This document shows positions 36,197-45,229 of a DNA stretch of 64,000 bases, piece by piece. A program made the translations under genes and the position numbers. Below the pieces are notes generated by a model. It saw only the letters and a program-made list of their open reading frames with translations, made no database searches and was not told the origin of the DNA. The DNA is from Sphaerisporangium fuscum (GTDB taxonomy: Bacteria; Actinomycetota; Actinomycetes; Streptosporangiales; Streptosporangiaceae): assembly GCF_018531465.1 (NCBI RefSeq), contig NZ_JAHDTF010000008.1, positions 1 through 64,000 on the forward strand, read 5' to 3'. Numbering within the stretch: the stretch's first letter is position 1; the number at the start of each line of letters is the position of its first letter.

Positions 36197-37900
36197 TCAG
36201 GCGTGCGGCGTGGCCGTCAGGTGCCGCAGCCCGAGCAAGGTGATCGCCCGCTCCCGCAGCTCCACCTTGCGGACCTTGCCGCTGACGGTCAGAGGGTAGG
36301 CGTCCACGATCTGCACGTAACGCGGGATCTTGAAGCGGGCCAGCCTCCCCGTGCAGAACTCCCGCAGGGTCTCCGCCGTGAGGGGCTCGGCGCCGGGCCG
36401 CATCCGCAGCCACGCCATGAGCTCCTCGCCGAAACGCTCGTCCGGCACGCCGATCACCTGGGCGTCGAGGACGTCGGGGTGGGTGTGGAGGAACTCCTCG
36501 ACCTCGCGCGGGTAGATGTTCTCCCCGCCGCGGATGACCATGTCCTTGATGCGGCCGGTGATGTTGAGGTACCCCTCCTCGTCCATGATCCCGATGTCGC
36601 CGGTGTGCATCCACCCGTCCGCGTCGATGACCTCGGCGGTCTTGTCGGGCTGCTCCCAGTAGCCGAGCATCACCGAGTACCCGCGGGTGCACACCTCACC
36701 GGGAACCCCGCGCGGCACGATCTCGCCCGTCTCGGTGTCGACGACCTTCACCTCCAGATGCGGCCCGACACGGCCGACGGTCGAGACCCGCCGTTCGATC
36801 GAGTCGCCGGGACGGGTCTGGGTGGCCACCGGGGAGGTCTCCGTCATGCCGTAGCAGATGGTGACCTCGGCCATGCCCATGCGCTCGACCACCTGCTTCA
36901 TGATCTCCACCGGGCAGGGGGAGCCGGACATGATGCCGGTGCGCAGCGACGACAGGTCGTACGACGCGAAGGCGGGGTCGGCCAGCTCGGAGATGAACAT
37001 CGTCGGCACGCCGTACAGCGAGGTGCAGCGCTCGTCCGCCACGGACCGCAGGGTGGCCGAGGCGTCGAAGACGGGGGAGGGGATCACCACGCAGGCGCCG
37101 TGGCTGGTGGCGGCCAGGGTGCCCATCGTCATGCCGAAGCAGTGGTAGAAGGGCACCGGCACGCACACCCGGTCGGCCTCGGTGTACGCCAGCAGCTCAC
37201 CGACGAAGAAGCCGTTGTTCAGGATGTTGCGGTGCGACAGCGTCGCGCCCTTGGGGAACCCGGTGGTGCCCGAGGTGTACTGGATGTTGATCGGGTCGTG
37301 GGGGTTCAGCGAGGCCTGCGCCTCGGCCAGCTCCCGCCGGTCGGCCCGCCGCCCCGCGGACAGCAGCTCCCGCCACGCCTCACTCCCGATGAGGACCACG
37401 TGCTCCAGCGCGGGACACCGCGGGCGCACCTCGGCGATCATGCCCGCGTAGTCGGAGGTCTTGAACCTGTCGGCCGCCACCAGCGCCCGGACGCCGGCCT
37501 GGTTGAGCACGTACTCCAGCTCGTGCGACCGGTACGACGGGTTGACGTTGACGAGGATCGCGCCGATCTTCGCCGTGGCGAACTGCGTCATCGTCCACTC
37601 GGCGTTGTTCGGCGACCAGATCCCCACCCGGTCGCCCTTGGCGACGCCGAGGCCGAGCAGGCCGAGCGCGAGCGCGTCGACCTCCTCGGCCAGTTCGGCG
37701 TACGTCCAGCGGCGGCCCGTGGCGTGCTCGACGAGCGCGTCCCGGCCGCCGTGGGCCGCCACCGTCCTGTCGAAGTTCTCCCCGACGGTCTCGTAGAGCA
37801 GCGGCGTGGTGCAGATACCGGTCGCGAGACTCGGCAGGCTCCCCGCGCCGGACGCGCCGGGGATCTGGCTTTCCAGGACGGGGACGGTCAACGACCTCAC
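36197..37900 (-). CDS. acyl-CoA ligase (AMP-dependent synthetase)
   Basis: The 567-residue FadD-like ligase shows '[18 protein letters not shown]' (P-loop), 'YGMTETSPV', '[35 protein letters not shown]' and the C-terminal Lys in [12 protein letters not shown]. It activates a carboxylic acid, likely medium- or branched-chain, to acyl-CoA. The GTG start at 37900 overlaps the acyltransferase stop in a GTGA junction with GAAGGA upstream. The tight coupling implies that it makes the acyl donor used by that acyltransferase. Confidence 0.92.
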   Translation of the reverse strand: MRSLTVPVLESQIPGASGAGSLPSLATGICTTPLLYETVGENFDRTVAAHGGRDALVEHATGRRWTYAELAEEVDALALGLLGLGVAKGDRVGIWSPNNAEWTMTQFATAKIGAILVNVNPSYRSHELEYVLNQAGVRALVAADRFKTSDYAGMIAEVRPRCPALEHVVLIGSEAWRELLSAGRRADRRELAEAQASLNPHDPINIQYTSGTTGFPKGATLSHRNILNNGFFVGELLAYTEADRVCVPVPFYHCFGMTMGTLAATSHGACVVIPSPVFDASATLRSVADERCTSLYGVPTMFISELADPAFASYDLSSLRTGIMSGSPCPVEIMKQVVERMGMAEVTICYGMTETSPVATQTRPGDSIERRVSTVGRVGPHLEVKVVDTETGEIVPRGVPGEVCTRGYSVMLGYWEQPDKTAEVIDADGWMHTGDIGIMDEEGYLNITGRIKDMVIRGGENIYPREVEEFLHTHPDVLDAQVIGVPDERFGEELMAWLRMRPGAEPLTAETLREFCTGRLARFKIPRYVQIVDAYPLTVSGKVRKVELRERAITLLGLRHLTATPHA

Positions 37901-39099
37901 TCCTTCGGTTCGCGGGAGCCGGCGGCCGCCAGCTCCCCTGCCCTCTCCTGTTCGGCGGCGGCGGGGCGGGGCCTGCGGCGAGAGGAGGCGAAACGCCGCA
38001 TGACCGGGCGTTCGACCAGCGAGAACAGCAGCCACGACAGCACCAGCGTGATGCCGGCCAGCACCGCGAGCATCGTGAACGCCATCGGGGTGCCGTAGCC
38101 CTGCGGAGACCCGAACCACTGGCGGACGTAGATCAGGATCAGGAAGTGCCACATGTAGAACGCGTAGGACACCTCGCCGAGCCACACCATGACCTTGCCG
38201 CCGATCCAGTTCGAGCGCCCGCTCACGTCCTTCACCGCGCCACCAGCGATGATGAACCCGAGCGGCAGCACCGAGATCGCCACGACGTCGAAGGAGACCG
38301 GGAACAGCGGCGCCAGCCAGTACAGGGCGATGCCGAGCGCGATGCCGCCGCCGAGGCCCATCGGGAGCTTCCTGCCGGTCATGACGATCCTCGCCAGGAT
38401 CATGCCGAACACGAACTCCAGCATCCGGACCGGCGGGAACTGCATGACGAACCACATCTCCAGCTCGGTCATGCCGAAGCCGGGGATCGGAGGCTGGGCC
38501 GGCAGCGCCTTGGCGATGAACGGGACGGCGAAGATGACCGCCACGACCACTCCCGCCCACGCCCACAGCCGCTCGGGGCGGATGCGGCCGATGTACCGGG
38601 CCAGCAGCGGGAAGCACAGGTAGAACAGCGCCTCGCACGACAGCGACCACGCCGGGGAGTTGAACGCCGTCCGGACGCTCAGCTGCGGGACGTACGACTG
38701 CAGCAGCAGGAAGTGCAGGATCGCCGTGCCGTTGTCGATGGCCTGCTTGCCGACGTAGGCGACCAGGAAGAGCGCGGCGACCAGCGTGACGGCGTAGTTG
38801 GGGTAGATCTTCAGGAAGCGGCGGCGCAGGAACGTCGCCGGGGTGTCCGAGGCGCGCTGCGCGTAGGTCAGCACGAAACCGCTGAGGATGAAGAAGTACG
38901 ACACCGCCGCCCAGCCGCCCTGGATGACGATGGACATGTAGGCGCCCGCCACGGCCGCCGAGGCGAACAGGTTCGCGCCTATCGCGTGGGTCAGGAACAC
39001 CATTCCCGCGGAAATGAACCGCATACCGGTCAGCGAGGGAAGCCGGGACGGCAGGGCGGCCGCCGGGGCGCCGCTTTTCGCCGTAGATAACTCCACCAT
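37897..39099 (-). CDS. membrane O-acyltransferase (acyltransferase-3 family), copy 3
   Basis: The 400-residue membrane enzyme is a close paralogue of the copy at 8834. Shared stretches include '[12 protein letters not shown]', 'WAGVVVA', 'FPPVR(M/L)LEFV' and 'VMVWLGEVS(Y/F)AFYM'. The helix-1 catalytic His is in '[16 protein letters not shown]'. ATG 39099 (MVELS) is chosen because it aligns with the start of the other copy and follows AAAGGTG; ATG 39117 is possible. A regulon motif lies 129 bases upstream. It is coupled to the acyl-CoA ligase gene. Confidence 0.9.
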   Translation of the reverse strand: MVELSTAKSGAPAAALPSRLPSLTGMRFISAGMVFLTHAIGANLFASAAVAGAYMSIVIQGGWAAVSYFFILSGFVLTYAQRASDTPATFLRRRFLKIYPNYAVTLVAALFLVAYVGKQAIDNGTAILHFLLLQSYVPQLSVRTAFNSPAWSLSCEALFYLCFPLLARYIGRIRPERLWAWAGVVVAVIFAVPFIAKALPAQPPIPGFGMTELEMWFVMQFPPVRMLEFVFGMILARIVMTGRKLPMGLGGGIALGIALYWLAPLFPVSFDVVAISVLPLGFIIAGGAVKDVSGRSNWIGGKVMVWLGEVSYAFYMWHFLILIYVRQWFGSPQGYGTPMAFTMLAVLAGITLVLSWLLFSLVERPVMRRFASSRRRPRPAAAEQERAGELAAAGSREPKE

Positions 39100-39227
39100 T
39101 GAACGCACCTTTTTCATGTTCTTGCCGGCTCGGTGGTCGATCAGGAGGCGGCCCGGCAATTCGCGCGGTCGGGGAGCCACCATTCATCGATCAGCACGAC
39201 CGACCATCGCACCCGGGCGCGTGGCGA

Positions 39228-39245
39228 TGCATTTCCCAGATTGCG
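39228..39245 (-). promoter_or_regulatory. 18-bp regulon motif, site 7
   Basis: Reads CGCAATCTGGGAAATGCA on the minus strand, facing the acyltransferase-ligase operon. Confidence 0.7.
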
Positions 39246-39282
39246 GTGTTGCGCGCGAACCCCCTCGGTATCGCGGGCAGAG

Positions 39283-39300
39283 CGCAATTCAGGAGATGCC
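39283..39300 (+). promoter_or_regulatory. 18-bp regulon motif, site 8
   Basis: Reads CGCAATTCAGGAGATGCC on the plus strand, facing the flavin monooxygenase gene 108 bases downstream. It is close to consensus and similar to site 5 over its whole length and beyond. Confidence 0.78.
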
Positions 39301-39407
39301 CGGCTCACGGGGCGGGGGCGACGCTGGCTGTACCGTCGTCGCCCGCCCACCGCGGAGGTAACGCACCACTCCCCGCCCACCATTCGAGACGAAGGGCCTG
39401 CTCAGCA

Positions 39408-40661
39408 ATGGCAGTAGCCACGAATGTTCCCGAGTACGGAGTCGTCCTCCCGCCCGAGCCGGGCCTCACGCCCGCCGAGATGGTCGCGCGGGCCGAGGCG
39501 ATCGCCACGACGCTCGTCGCCCGCCAGGCCGAGACCGAGGAGCGCACCTTCTACGCCCCCGACACCCACGAGGAGTTCCAGAGGGCGGGCTTCTACCGGA
39601 TCCTGGTCCCGCGGCGCTACGGCGGCTACGAGTTCGGGATCGATACCTTCATGCGGGTGACGATGGCGCTCACGCGCGGCTGCCCGTCCACCGGCTGGAT
39701 GTACTGCCTGGGGCACGCGCACGCCCTGGTCGTGGCGTCGCTGTTCGAGGAGCGGGCGCAGGCCGAGCTGTTCGCCTCCGGCGAGTTCATCTGCCCGGCC
39801 ACGGTGGCGCCCGCCGGCACCTCCGAGCGCACCCCCGACGGCGACTGGCTGCTGACCGGCACCTGGAACTACTGCTCGGGCTCGCCGTACGCCACCCACT
39901 TCATCGGCCACACCCTCGTCCCGCAGGGGGAGGGGCGGCCGCCGTCGATGATGATGTTCGTCGCGCCGCGCGGCCAGTGGGAGCGCCTGTCCGACTGGGG
40001 CGGGCAGCTCGGGCTGAAGGGCAGCGGGTCGCACAGCATCGCGATGGACGGCGGCCTGGTTCCCGCGCACTTCACGCTCCCCACCCACGTCAGCCAGGTC
40101 ACCGTGACCGAGGGCACCCCCGGGCGCGACCTGCACGGCAACCCCGAGTACGGGGGCGGGCAGCTGAGCTTCATGGTCATCGAGGACGCCGCCCTCGCCG
40201 TCGGCATGGCCCTCGGGGCACTCGACGCCTACGAGGACCTGATGCGGTCGCGGACCGCCGCGTTCCCGCCGAACCTGCCCCGCAGCCAGGACCCCGACTA
40301 CCAGTACTGGTACGGCGAGGCCGCCGCGATGATCGCCACGGGTGAGGCGGCCGTCCTGAACGCCGTCCAGCAGTGGCGCGAGCTGTGCGAGCGGGGCCCG
40401 GCTGCGGTCACCAAGGAGCAGGAGATGCGGCTGGCCGGCATCTGCCACCAGGTGGTGGACCTGTGCTGGCACGCGGTCGAGAACTACCTGTTCCCGACGG
40501 CCGGGTCGAGCGCGGTGCGGCAGGGGCAGCGCATCGAGCGGGTGTGGCGGGACATGTCGATGTTCCACAGCCACGCCGGTTTCGCCGTCTTCCTCTCCAC
40601 CATCGCCAAGCGCGAGCTGGCCAAGGCGCGCTTCGGCGTCGCCGACCCCGCGCACGCCTGA
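39408..40661 (+). CDS. acyl-CoA-dehydrogenase-fold flavin monooxygenase
   Basis: The 417-residue protein has the ACAD fold in the branch of two-component, group D flavin monooxygenases (HsaA, HpaB-like ACAD type, sugar N-oxygenases). Landmarks are 'RAGFYRILVPRRYGGYE', 'GCPSTGWMYCLGHAHALV', 'TGTWNYCSGSPYATHFIG' and C-terminal 'LFPTAGSSAVRQGQRIERVWRDMSMFHSHAGF'. It lacks the ACAD catalytic Glu context. With FMNH2 or FADH2 from a reductase it could hydroxylate a phenol such as beta-tyrosine, or an amine. Regulon motif upstream. Confidence 0.85.
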   Translation: MAVATNVPEYGVVLPPEPGLTPAEMVARAEAIATTLVARQAETEERTFYAPDTHEEFQRAGFYRILVPRRYGGYEFGIDTFMRVTMALTRGCPSTGWMYCLGHAHALVVASLFEERAQAELFASGEFICPATVAPAGTSERTPDGDWLLTGTWNYCSGSPYATHFIGHTLVPQGEGRPPSMMMFVAPRGQWERLSDWGGQLGLKGSGSHSIAMDGGLVPAHFTLPTHVSQVTVTEGTPGRDLHGNPEYGGGQLSFMVIEDAALAVGMALGALDAYEDLMRSRTAAFPPNLPRSQDPDYQYWYGEAAAMIATGEAAVLNAVQQWRELCERGPAAVTKEQEMRLAGICHQVVDLCWHAVENYLFPTAGSSAVRQGQRIERVWRDMSMFHSHAGFAVFLSTIAKRELAKARFGVADPAHA

Positions 40662-40687
40662 CAGCCCGGCGGCCGGGCCCCTGATCC

Positions 40688-40729
40688 CTGCCGGTCGTGT
40701 CCGACAGCGTCGACGGACACGGCCGGCAG
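40688..40729. terminator. strong bidirectional hairpin
   Basis: A 16-bp stem (left arm 40688-40703, right arm 40714-40729, one G-T wobble) with a 10-base loop lies between the convergent monooxygenase and methyltransferase genes. Confidence 0.82.
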
Positions 40730-40786
40730 AGCCATGCCCGGCGGCGACCCTCGCCAACGAGCCCGGTGGGTGTGCCGTGCGAACGG

Positions 40787-40892
40787 CGGGTGCGCCCGGG
40801 AACGCCGAAGCCCGCGCCCGGGAACCCTGAAGCCCGCGCCCGGGAACCCTGAAGCCCGCGCCCGGGAACGCCGAAGCCCGCGCCCCGGATCC
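40787..40892. repeat. 22-bp tandem repeats, ~4.5 copies
   Basis: The unit GAAGCCCGCGCCCGGGAAC plus 3 more bases starts at 40807, 40829, 40851 and 40873, with a partial copy before the first. Copies differ at one to a few positions. It lies between convergent genes just after the 40688 hairpin, and each unit holds a short GCCCGGG palindrome. Confidence 0.85.
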
Positions 40893-40919
40893 GGCCAGGG
40901 GCGCGGGCGGCGGGCCCGG

Positions 40920-41750
40920 TCAGCGGTTCGGCTTGCGGGCCGACACGACGACGTACCCGATCTGGTCCTTGCGGGGGGCGAAGAAGCCCAGGTGCCTGCG
41001 GGAGAACTCCCCGAGGGCCTCCTCGCCGAACTTGGCGACGATCGCCTCCCGCTCCCGCATGGCCGCCTTGAGGTACTTGGTCTTCTTGCCGAACACCCTC
41101 GGCCCGCACTGCGTGTACTCCTCGACCTCGAAGCCGGCGGCGCGCACCCGGTCGAGCCATTCGGCGAGCGTGGGCAGCTCGCGGAGCCTGAGGGTGTCCA
41201 TGAACTTGTCCACCCGCGCCTGGTCGGCCGCCGACTCCAGGCTGAAGTCGGAGAACGACAGCCGGCCGCCCGGCCGCAGGACGCGGAAGAGCTCGCCGAG
41301 CACCTGGTCGAGGTCGGGGGCGTTCTGCAGCGACTCCAGCGCGAGGACGGCGTCGAAGGACCCGTCGGGGAACTCCAGGTCCATGAAGTCGCCGTACTGG
41401 AAGACCGTCCGGTTCTGGACGCCGGCGGACGCGGAGCGCTCCTTCGCCTTGTCGATCTCGAAGGCGCTCACCGTCACACCCGTCACGTGCACGCCGAAGG
41501 CCTTGGCGAGGTACACGGCGGTCTCGCCGGGGCCGCACCCGGCGTCGAGGACGCGCTCGCCCGGGCGCAGGCCCAGCGTCTCGGCCACCTTGCGGCTGAC
41601 GCGCTGGACGGCGTCCTTGAGCGGTGTCTCGTCCTGCTCGTCGTACCAGTACCACATGTGCATCTGGCCGCCGCGGATCTCGTCCCCGATCGGGGAACGT
41701 TCGTCGTAATGCGTGCCGATGTCGGCTGGGTCGATCAATTCCTGCGTCAT
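40920..41750 (-). CDS. SAM-dependent methyltransferase (class I)
   Basis: The 276-residue enzyme has motif I VLDAGCGPGET (about 68-78) and 'FDAVLALESLQNAPDLDQVLGELFRVLRPGGRLSFSDF', typical of UbiE/sterol-like small-molecule C- or O-methyltransferases found in actinomycete clusters. The N-terminal 'IRGGQMHMWYWYDEQDETPL' also fits that group. ATG 41750 lacks a strong ribosome site but is the only sensible start. It has its own divergent, motif-bearing promoter. Target atom is unknown; a phenolic or amine group of the beta-tyrosine unit is possible. Confidence 0.92.
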   Translation of the reverse strand: MTQELIDPADIGTHYDERSPIGDEIRGGQMHMWYWYDEQDETPLKDAVQRVSRKVAETLGLRPGERVLDAGCGPGETAVYLAKAFGVHVTGVTVSAFEIDKAKERSASAGVQNRTVFQYGDFMDLEFPDGSFDAVLALESLQNAPDLDQVLGELFRVLRPGGRLSFSDFSLESAADQARVDKFMDTLRLRELPTLAEWLDRVRAAGFEVEEYTQCGPRVFGKKTKYLKAAMREREAIVAKFGEEALGEFSRRHLGFFAPRKDQIGYVVVSARKPNR

Positions 41751-41850
41751 GAAACCGTCACTCCCATCGAGTGGCCGCACGAACGAGAAAAGGCATGACG
41801 ACCCGGAGGCGATGCGTCGCCACCATACTCGGGTCCGGACGACCGAAAGC

Positions 41851-41868
41851 GCATCTTTCCCATTGCTT
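41851..41868 (-). promoter_or_regulatory. 18-bp regulon motif, site 9
   Basis: Reads AGCAATGGGAAAGATGCG on the minus strand, facing the methyltransferase gene at 41750. Confidence 0.78.
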
Positions 41869-41902
41869 TCCCCGCCGCACTCTTACCTGGTGAAAGGCGG
41901 TA

Positions 41903-41920
41903 AGCACGCTCGGAGAAGAC
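41903..41920 (+). promoter_or_regulatory. 18-bp regulon motif, site 10 (weak)
   Basis: Reads AGCACGCTCGGAGAAGAC on the plus strand, facing the gene at 42096. Invariant positions match but the 3' end is degenerate, like site 4. Its placement opposite site 9 is the main support. Confidence 0.5.
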
Positions 41921-42095
41921 TACGGCGACGGGCCGGTGCGACGATTTCACGAGCGGATTGCCGCCGGACGGGAGCGGACCCCGCGGGACCGCGGAGGCGG
42001 CCGTTCCGCCGGTGCACCCGAGGGCGTGGCCGACGAAATACAGCCGGTCGGGCCGCACGGCCCAACCCGTTCACCTTTCGCGAAAGGACGCGCAC

Positions 42096-43655
42096 ATGAG
42101 TGTCTCCACCACGCAGCCGACCGTCGCCGAATTGCTGAATGATTTCGTGGACGCGGCGCCCGGCCGCGTCGACACCGAATTCCTGCGGCTCGCCGGCGCG
42201 GTGTGGGACGAGGGCCGCCTCACCGGCGCGGCGCTCGCGGCCACCCCCGAGATCGTGGCCGCGCTGGACCGGGTGGACGACGACCGCAAGGGGTACCTCA
42301 TCGTGCTGCTCGGCCTGCTCGCCGACGCCGAGTACCCCGCCGCCGGCGAGGTGACCGCGGCGGTCCGGGCCGGGCTCGGCCGCTACCTCGACCTGGTGGC
42401 CCGCGCAGAGAAGGGGCGGCCGCTGACCCTCGCCCTGCTGTACCTGCTGTCGCACTTTCCGGGCGACCGCGACCGCGTCCTCGCCGCCGTCGAGCGCCTG
42501 GAACTCGACCCGGGCGACCTGACCAGGCTCGACCGCGGCCTGAAGGAGCTCGACCTCGGCGCCCCCGACCTCGGCCGCGTCTGGCCCTCGCCGTCGGTGT
42601 GGAAGCTGACCGAGGAGGAGCTCGAGTTCGACCGGGAGTGGATCAGCACCCTCACCGACGCCCAGATCACCAAGAACTGGGAGAACGACACGCGGACCAT
42701 GCTCGGCTACTCGGGCGCCAAGGCCTACTGGGCCGTCCGGTACGGCACCCCCGTCGAGGTCGCCGACACCGCTCCGCCCGCCGCGCCGCCCGCGCCCGCC
42801 GAGGCGCCCGCCGAGGACGGCACCGAGCTGTTCACCCGGTACGCCGACGTGCTGCGCTGCCCCGCCTGCTCGGGGGAACTGGAGTTCCACCAGCAGGCCG
42901 TCCGCTGCCCCGCCTGCGCGACCCGCTACCCGGTCGCGCGCGGCATCCTCGACCTGTCCGAGGGCGTCAGCGAGTCGGCGGCCGACGTCCCGCACGAGGC
43001 CACCGCGAACCTGCTGGCCAAGCTCGCCGAGATGCCCAGCATGGGGCTGTACTACGAGTCGGTGCTGCGCCCCGCCTTCCTGCGCATCGCGGGCGCCAAC
43101 TGGGGCGGCGCGGTGACCCCCGCCGACGAGGACGGGTACATCGCCCGGCAGATCAAGCCCGTGGACGGCCCCGTGCTCGACCTCGCCGCCGGCGCCGGCC
43201 GGTGGACGACCGTCGTCGCCGGGACGGTCGGCCAGGACCGACTGATCGCCCTCGACATGGGCCTGCCCATGCTGACCGTGCTGCGCGGCAAGCTGCCGCG
43301 GGTGCCGGCCGTGCGGGCCAGCGCCCTCGACATCCCCTTCGGCGACGCGACGCTGGGCGCGGTGAACTGCTGGAACGCCCTGCAGGCCTTCCCCGACGAC
43401 GCCGCCAGGGCGATCGCCGAGGTCGGCCGGGTCCTGCGGCCGGGCGGCACCTTCACCCTGATGACGTTCCTGTTCGACGACGACCCGATCGCGAAGTACT
43501 TCCAGGAGTCGCACTTCTTCCCCAGCCGCCCCGAGGGGATGCTGCTGTTCACGATGGACGAGATCGAAAGGTGGCTGGCCGACGCCGGCATGTCCATCGT
43601 CGACGCCTCCGGCCCCGGCACCTTCGCCTTCATCACCGCCGTCCGCGACCGCTGA
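42096..43655 (+). CDS. three-part methyltransferase: helical domain, zinc ribbon, SAM domain
   Basis: The 519-residue protein has an N-terminal ~225-residue mostly helical domain of unknown type, then an Ala/Pro linker (about 225-245). A Trm112-like zinc ribbon follows (CPAC...CPAC, about 250-275, 'YPVARGILDLSEG'). The C-terminal class I methyltransferase has 'VLDLAAGAGRWTTVVA' and 'VNCWNALQAFPDDAARAIAEVGRVLRPGGTFTLMTFLF'. The ribbon-plus-SAM pair is common in small-molecule methyltransferases; the long N-terminal domain is not. It may bind a carrier protein or large substrate. It is followed after 68 bases by a flavin oxidase. Confidence 0.85.
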   Translation: MSVSTTQPTVAELLNDFVDAAPGRVDTEFLRLAGAVWDEGRLTGAALAATPEIVAALDRVDDDRKGYLIVLLGLLADAEYPAAGEVTAAVRAGLGRYLDLVARAEKGRPLTLALLYLLSHFPGDRDRVLAAVERLELDPGDLTRLDRGLKELDLGAPDLGRVWPSPSVWKLTEEELEFDREWISTLTDAQITKNWENDTRTMLGYSGAKAYWAVRYGTPVEVADTAPPAAPPAPAEAPAEDGTELFTRYADVLRCPACSGELEFHQQAVRCPACATRYPVARGILDLSEGVSESAADVPHEATANLLAKLAEMPSMGLYYESVLRPAFLRIAGANWGGAVTPADEDGYIARQIKPVDGPVLDLAAGAGRWTTVVAGTVGQDRLIALDMGLPMLTVLRGKLPRVPAVRASALDIPFGDATLGAVNCWNALQAFPDDAARAIAEVGRVLRPGGTFTLMTFLFDDDPIAKYFQESHFFPSRPEGMLLFTMDEIERWLADAGMSIVDASGPGTFAFITAVRDR

Positions 43656-43723
43656 CCCGCGGCGGCGGGCACCCGACACCGTACCGAGCATCACCGCCGA
43701 CCCCCCTTGGAGGCGAGCCGCCC

Positions 43724-45109
43724 ATGACCACGATCAACCTGTCGGAGGTGGCCGTCGCCTGGCCGGGCGAGCCCGCCTACCAGGACGCCACCGAGGTGTT
43801 CAACCTCGTGTCGCCCGCGCGCCCCTGCGCCGCGGTGACGGTGACGACGGTGGCGGAGGTCCGGGCGGCGCTGCGCTTCGCCGCCTCCCGCAGGCTGGGG
43901 GTCCGGGTGCACACCACCGGGCACGCCTCGGCCACCGCGCGCTCCATGCGGGACGCCCTGCTGATCCGCACCCGGATGAAGGGCGCGGTCGAGATCGACC
44001 CCGGCAGGCGCCTGGCCCGCATCCCCGCCGGGACGCGCTGGGGCGCGGTGGTCGCGGCGGCGGCCCCGTACGGGCTGACGCCCCCGCACGGCTCCTCGCC
44101 CGACGTCGGCGTGGTCGGCTACCTGCTGCGCGGCGGCATGAGCTTCTACAGCCGCAAGGTCGGGCTCGCGGCCAACAGCGTCCGCGCGGTCGAACTGGTC
44201 ACCGCCGACGGGGAGCTGCGCAGGGTGGACGCCGCGACGGACCCGGAGCTGTTCTGGGCCCTGCGCGGCGGCGGCGGGGGCTTCGGCGTCGTGACGGCCG
44301 TCGAGGTCGCGCTGTTCCCCGTCGCCAAGGTGATCACCGGGGCGGCCTTCTGGCCGGCCGCCCACGCCTCCAGGCTGCTGCGGGAGTGGCGGCGCTGGAC
44401 GGTGGAGGCGCCGTGGGAGGTCTCCACGTCCGCCCGGATCATGAACCTGCCTCCCCTGCCCGAGGTCCCGACCGTGCTGTCCGCCGGCCCGACCCTGTGC
44501 GTGGACGGCGTGGTGCTGATCGAGTCGGAGGACGACATCCCCGCCGCCGAGCGCCGGAGCGAGGAGCTGCTGGCGCCGCTGCGGAAGGTGGCGGACCCGG
44601 TCATGTACAGCTGGGAGCTGACCGAGCCGGCCGACGTGCTCTCGGCCCACATGGACCCCTCCGACCCGGTGCCGATCGTCGGCGACCACATGCTGCTCCG
44701 TGAGATCGGCGACGAGGGCGTCGACGAGCTGCTGCGGGTGATCGGCCCCGGCTCCGGCTCCCCGCTGATCACCGCGGGGCTGCGCCAGCTCGGCGGCGCG
44801 TACGCCGTGCCGGACCCTTCCGGCGGCGCCCTCTCCCATCTCGACGCCAGGTACGCCTACTCCGGAGCAGGGGTGCCGGGCGGGACGCTCACGGCGGGGG
44901 CGATCCGCGAGCACTGCGCCCGCGTACGGTTCACGCTCTCCCCGTGGGACACCGGCCGTACCGCCCCCACCTTCGTGGAGAGCTTCGAGCAGCCGCAGGG
45001 CCACCTGTCGCCCGACGGCATCGCCGCGGTGGACCGCGTCCGCGAGCGCGTCGACCCGGGCGGCCTGTTCCGCACCGACACCATGCGCAACACCACCGGC
45101 CTGCTCTGA
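43724..45109 (+). CDS. BBE-type FAD-linked oxidase, second copy
   Basis: The 461-residue FAD_binding_4 protein has 'VRVHTTGHASA' (His for covalent FAD, about 69). The second segment reads 'PPHGSSPDVGVVGYLLRGG', with Ser where the bicovalent class has Cys, so a singly attached flavin is predicted. 'ELFWALRGGGGGFGVVTAVE' is canonical. It ends 'VDPGGLFRTD' as in BBE domains. TTGGAGG precedes the ATG. It is distinct from the bicovalent oxidase at 13993 and may do a different oxidation. Cotranscribed with the three-part methyltransferase. Confidence 0.88.
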   Translation: MTTINLSEVAVAWPGEPAYQDATEVFNLVSPARPCAAVTVTTVAEVRAALRFAASRRLGVRVHTTGHASATARSMRDALLIRTRMKGAVEIDPGRRLARIPAGTRWGAVVAAAAPYGLTPPHGSSPDVGVVGYLLRGGMSFYSRKVGLAANSVRAVELVTADGELRRVDAATDPELFWALRGGGGGFGVVTAVEVALFPVAKVITGAAFWPAAHASRLLREWRRWTVEAPWEVSTSARIMNLPPLPEVPTVLSAGPTLCVDGVVLIESEDDIPAAERRSEELLAPLRKVADPVMYSWELTEPADVLSAHMDPSDPVPIVGDHMLLREIGDEGVDELLRVIGPGSGSPLITAGLRQLGGAYAVPDPSGGALSHLDARYAYSGAGVPGGTLTAGAIREHCARVRFTLSPWDTGRTAPTFVESFEQPQGHLSPDGIAAVDRVRERVDPGGLFRTDTMRNTTGLL

Positions 45110-45154
45110 ACACCCCCTCCGCGCCGCCTCACCCTGGGGAGGGAGGCGGTGTTC
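45108..45154 (+). terminator. hairpin terminator
   Basis: GAACACCCCCTCC pairs with GGGAGG-C-GGTGTTC (one bulged C), a 13-bp stem beginning at the stop codon of the flavin oxidase. A second possible pairing (45125-45134 with 45163-45172) overlaps it, so the region may switch structures. Confidence 0.6.
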
Positions 45155-45229
45155 GCCCCGCCGGGTGAGGCGAGGGCGGGCGCCGGCCCGTAACCTGGGC
45201 GGGATTGCGGGCGGAGAGGGAGAACCAGG

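Larger units (their letters stand above)
39100..39407. promoter_or_regulatory. divergent promoter region (acyltransferase / flavin monooxygenase)
   Basis: This 308-base gene-free stretch has two outward-facing regulon motifs at 39228-39245 and 39283-39300 near its centre, 55 bases apart. Overlapping frames on either side lack ribosome sites. Nothing else was recognised. Confidence 0.7.
41751..42095. promoter_or_regulatory. divergent promoter region (two methyltransferases)
   Basis: This 345-base gene-free stretch separates the two methyltransferase genes. Outward-facing motif copies lie at 41851-41868 and 41903-41920, 52 bases apart as at 10197/10249. CGAAAGGA just before 42096 is the ribosome site of the rightward gene. 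Nothing else was seen. Confidence 0.7.
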
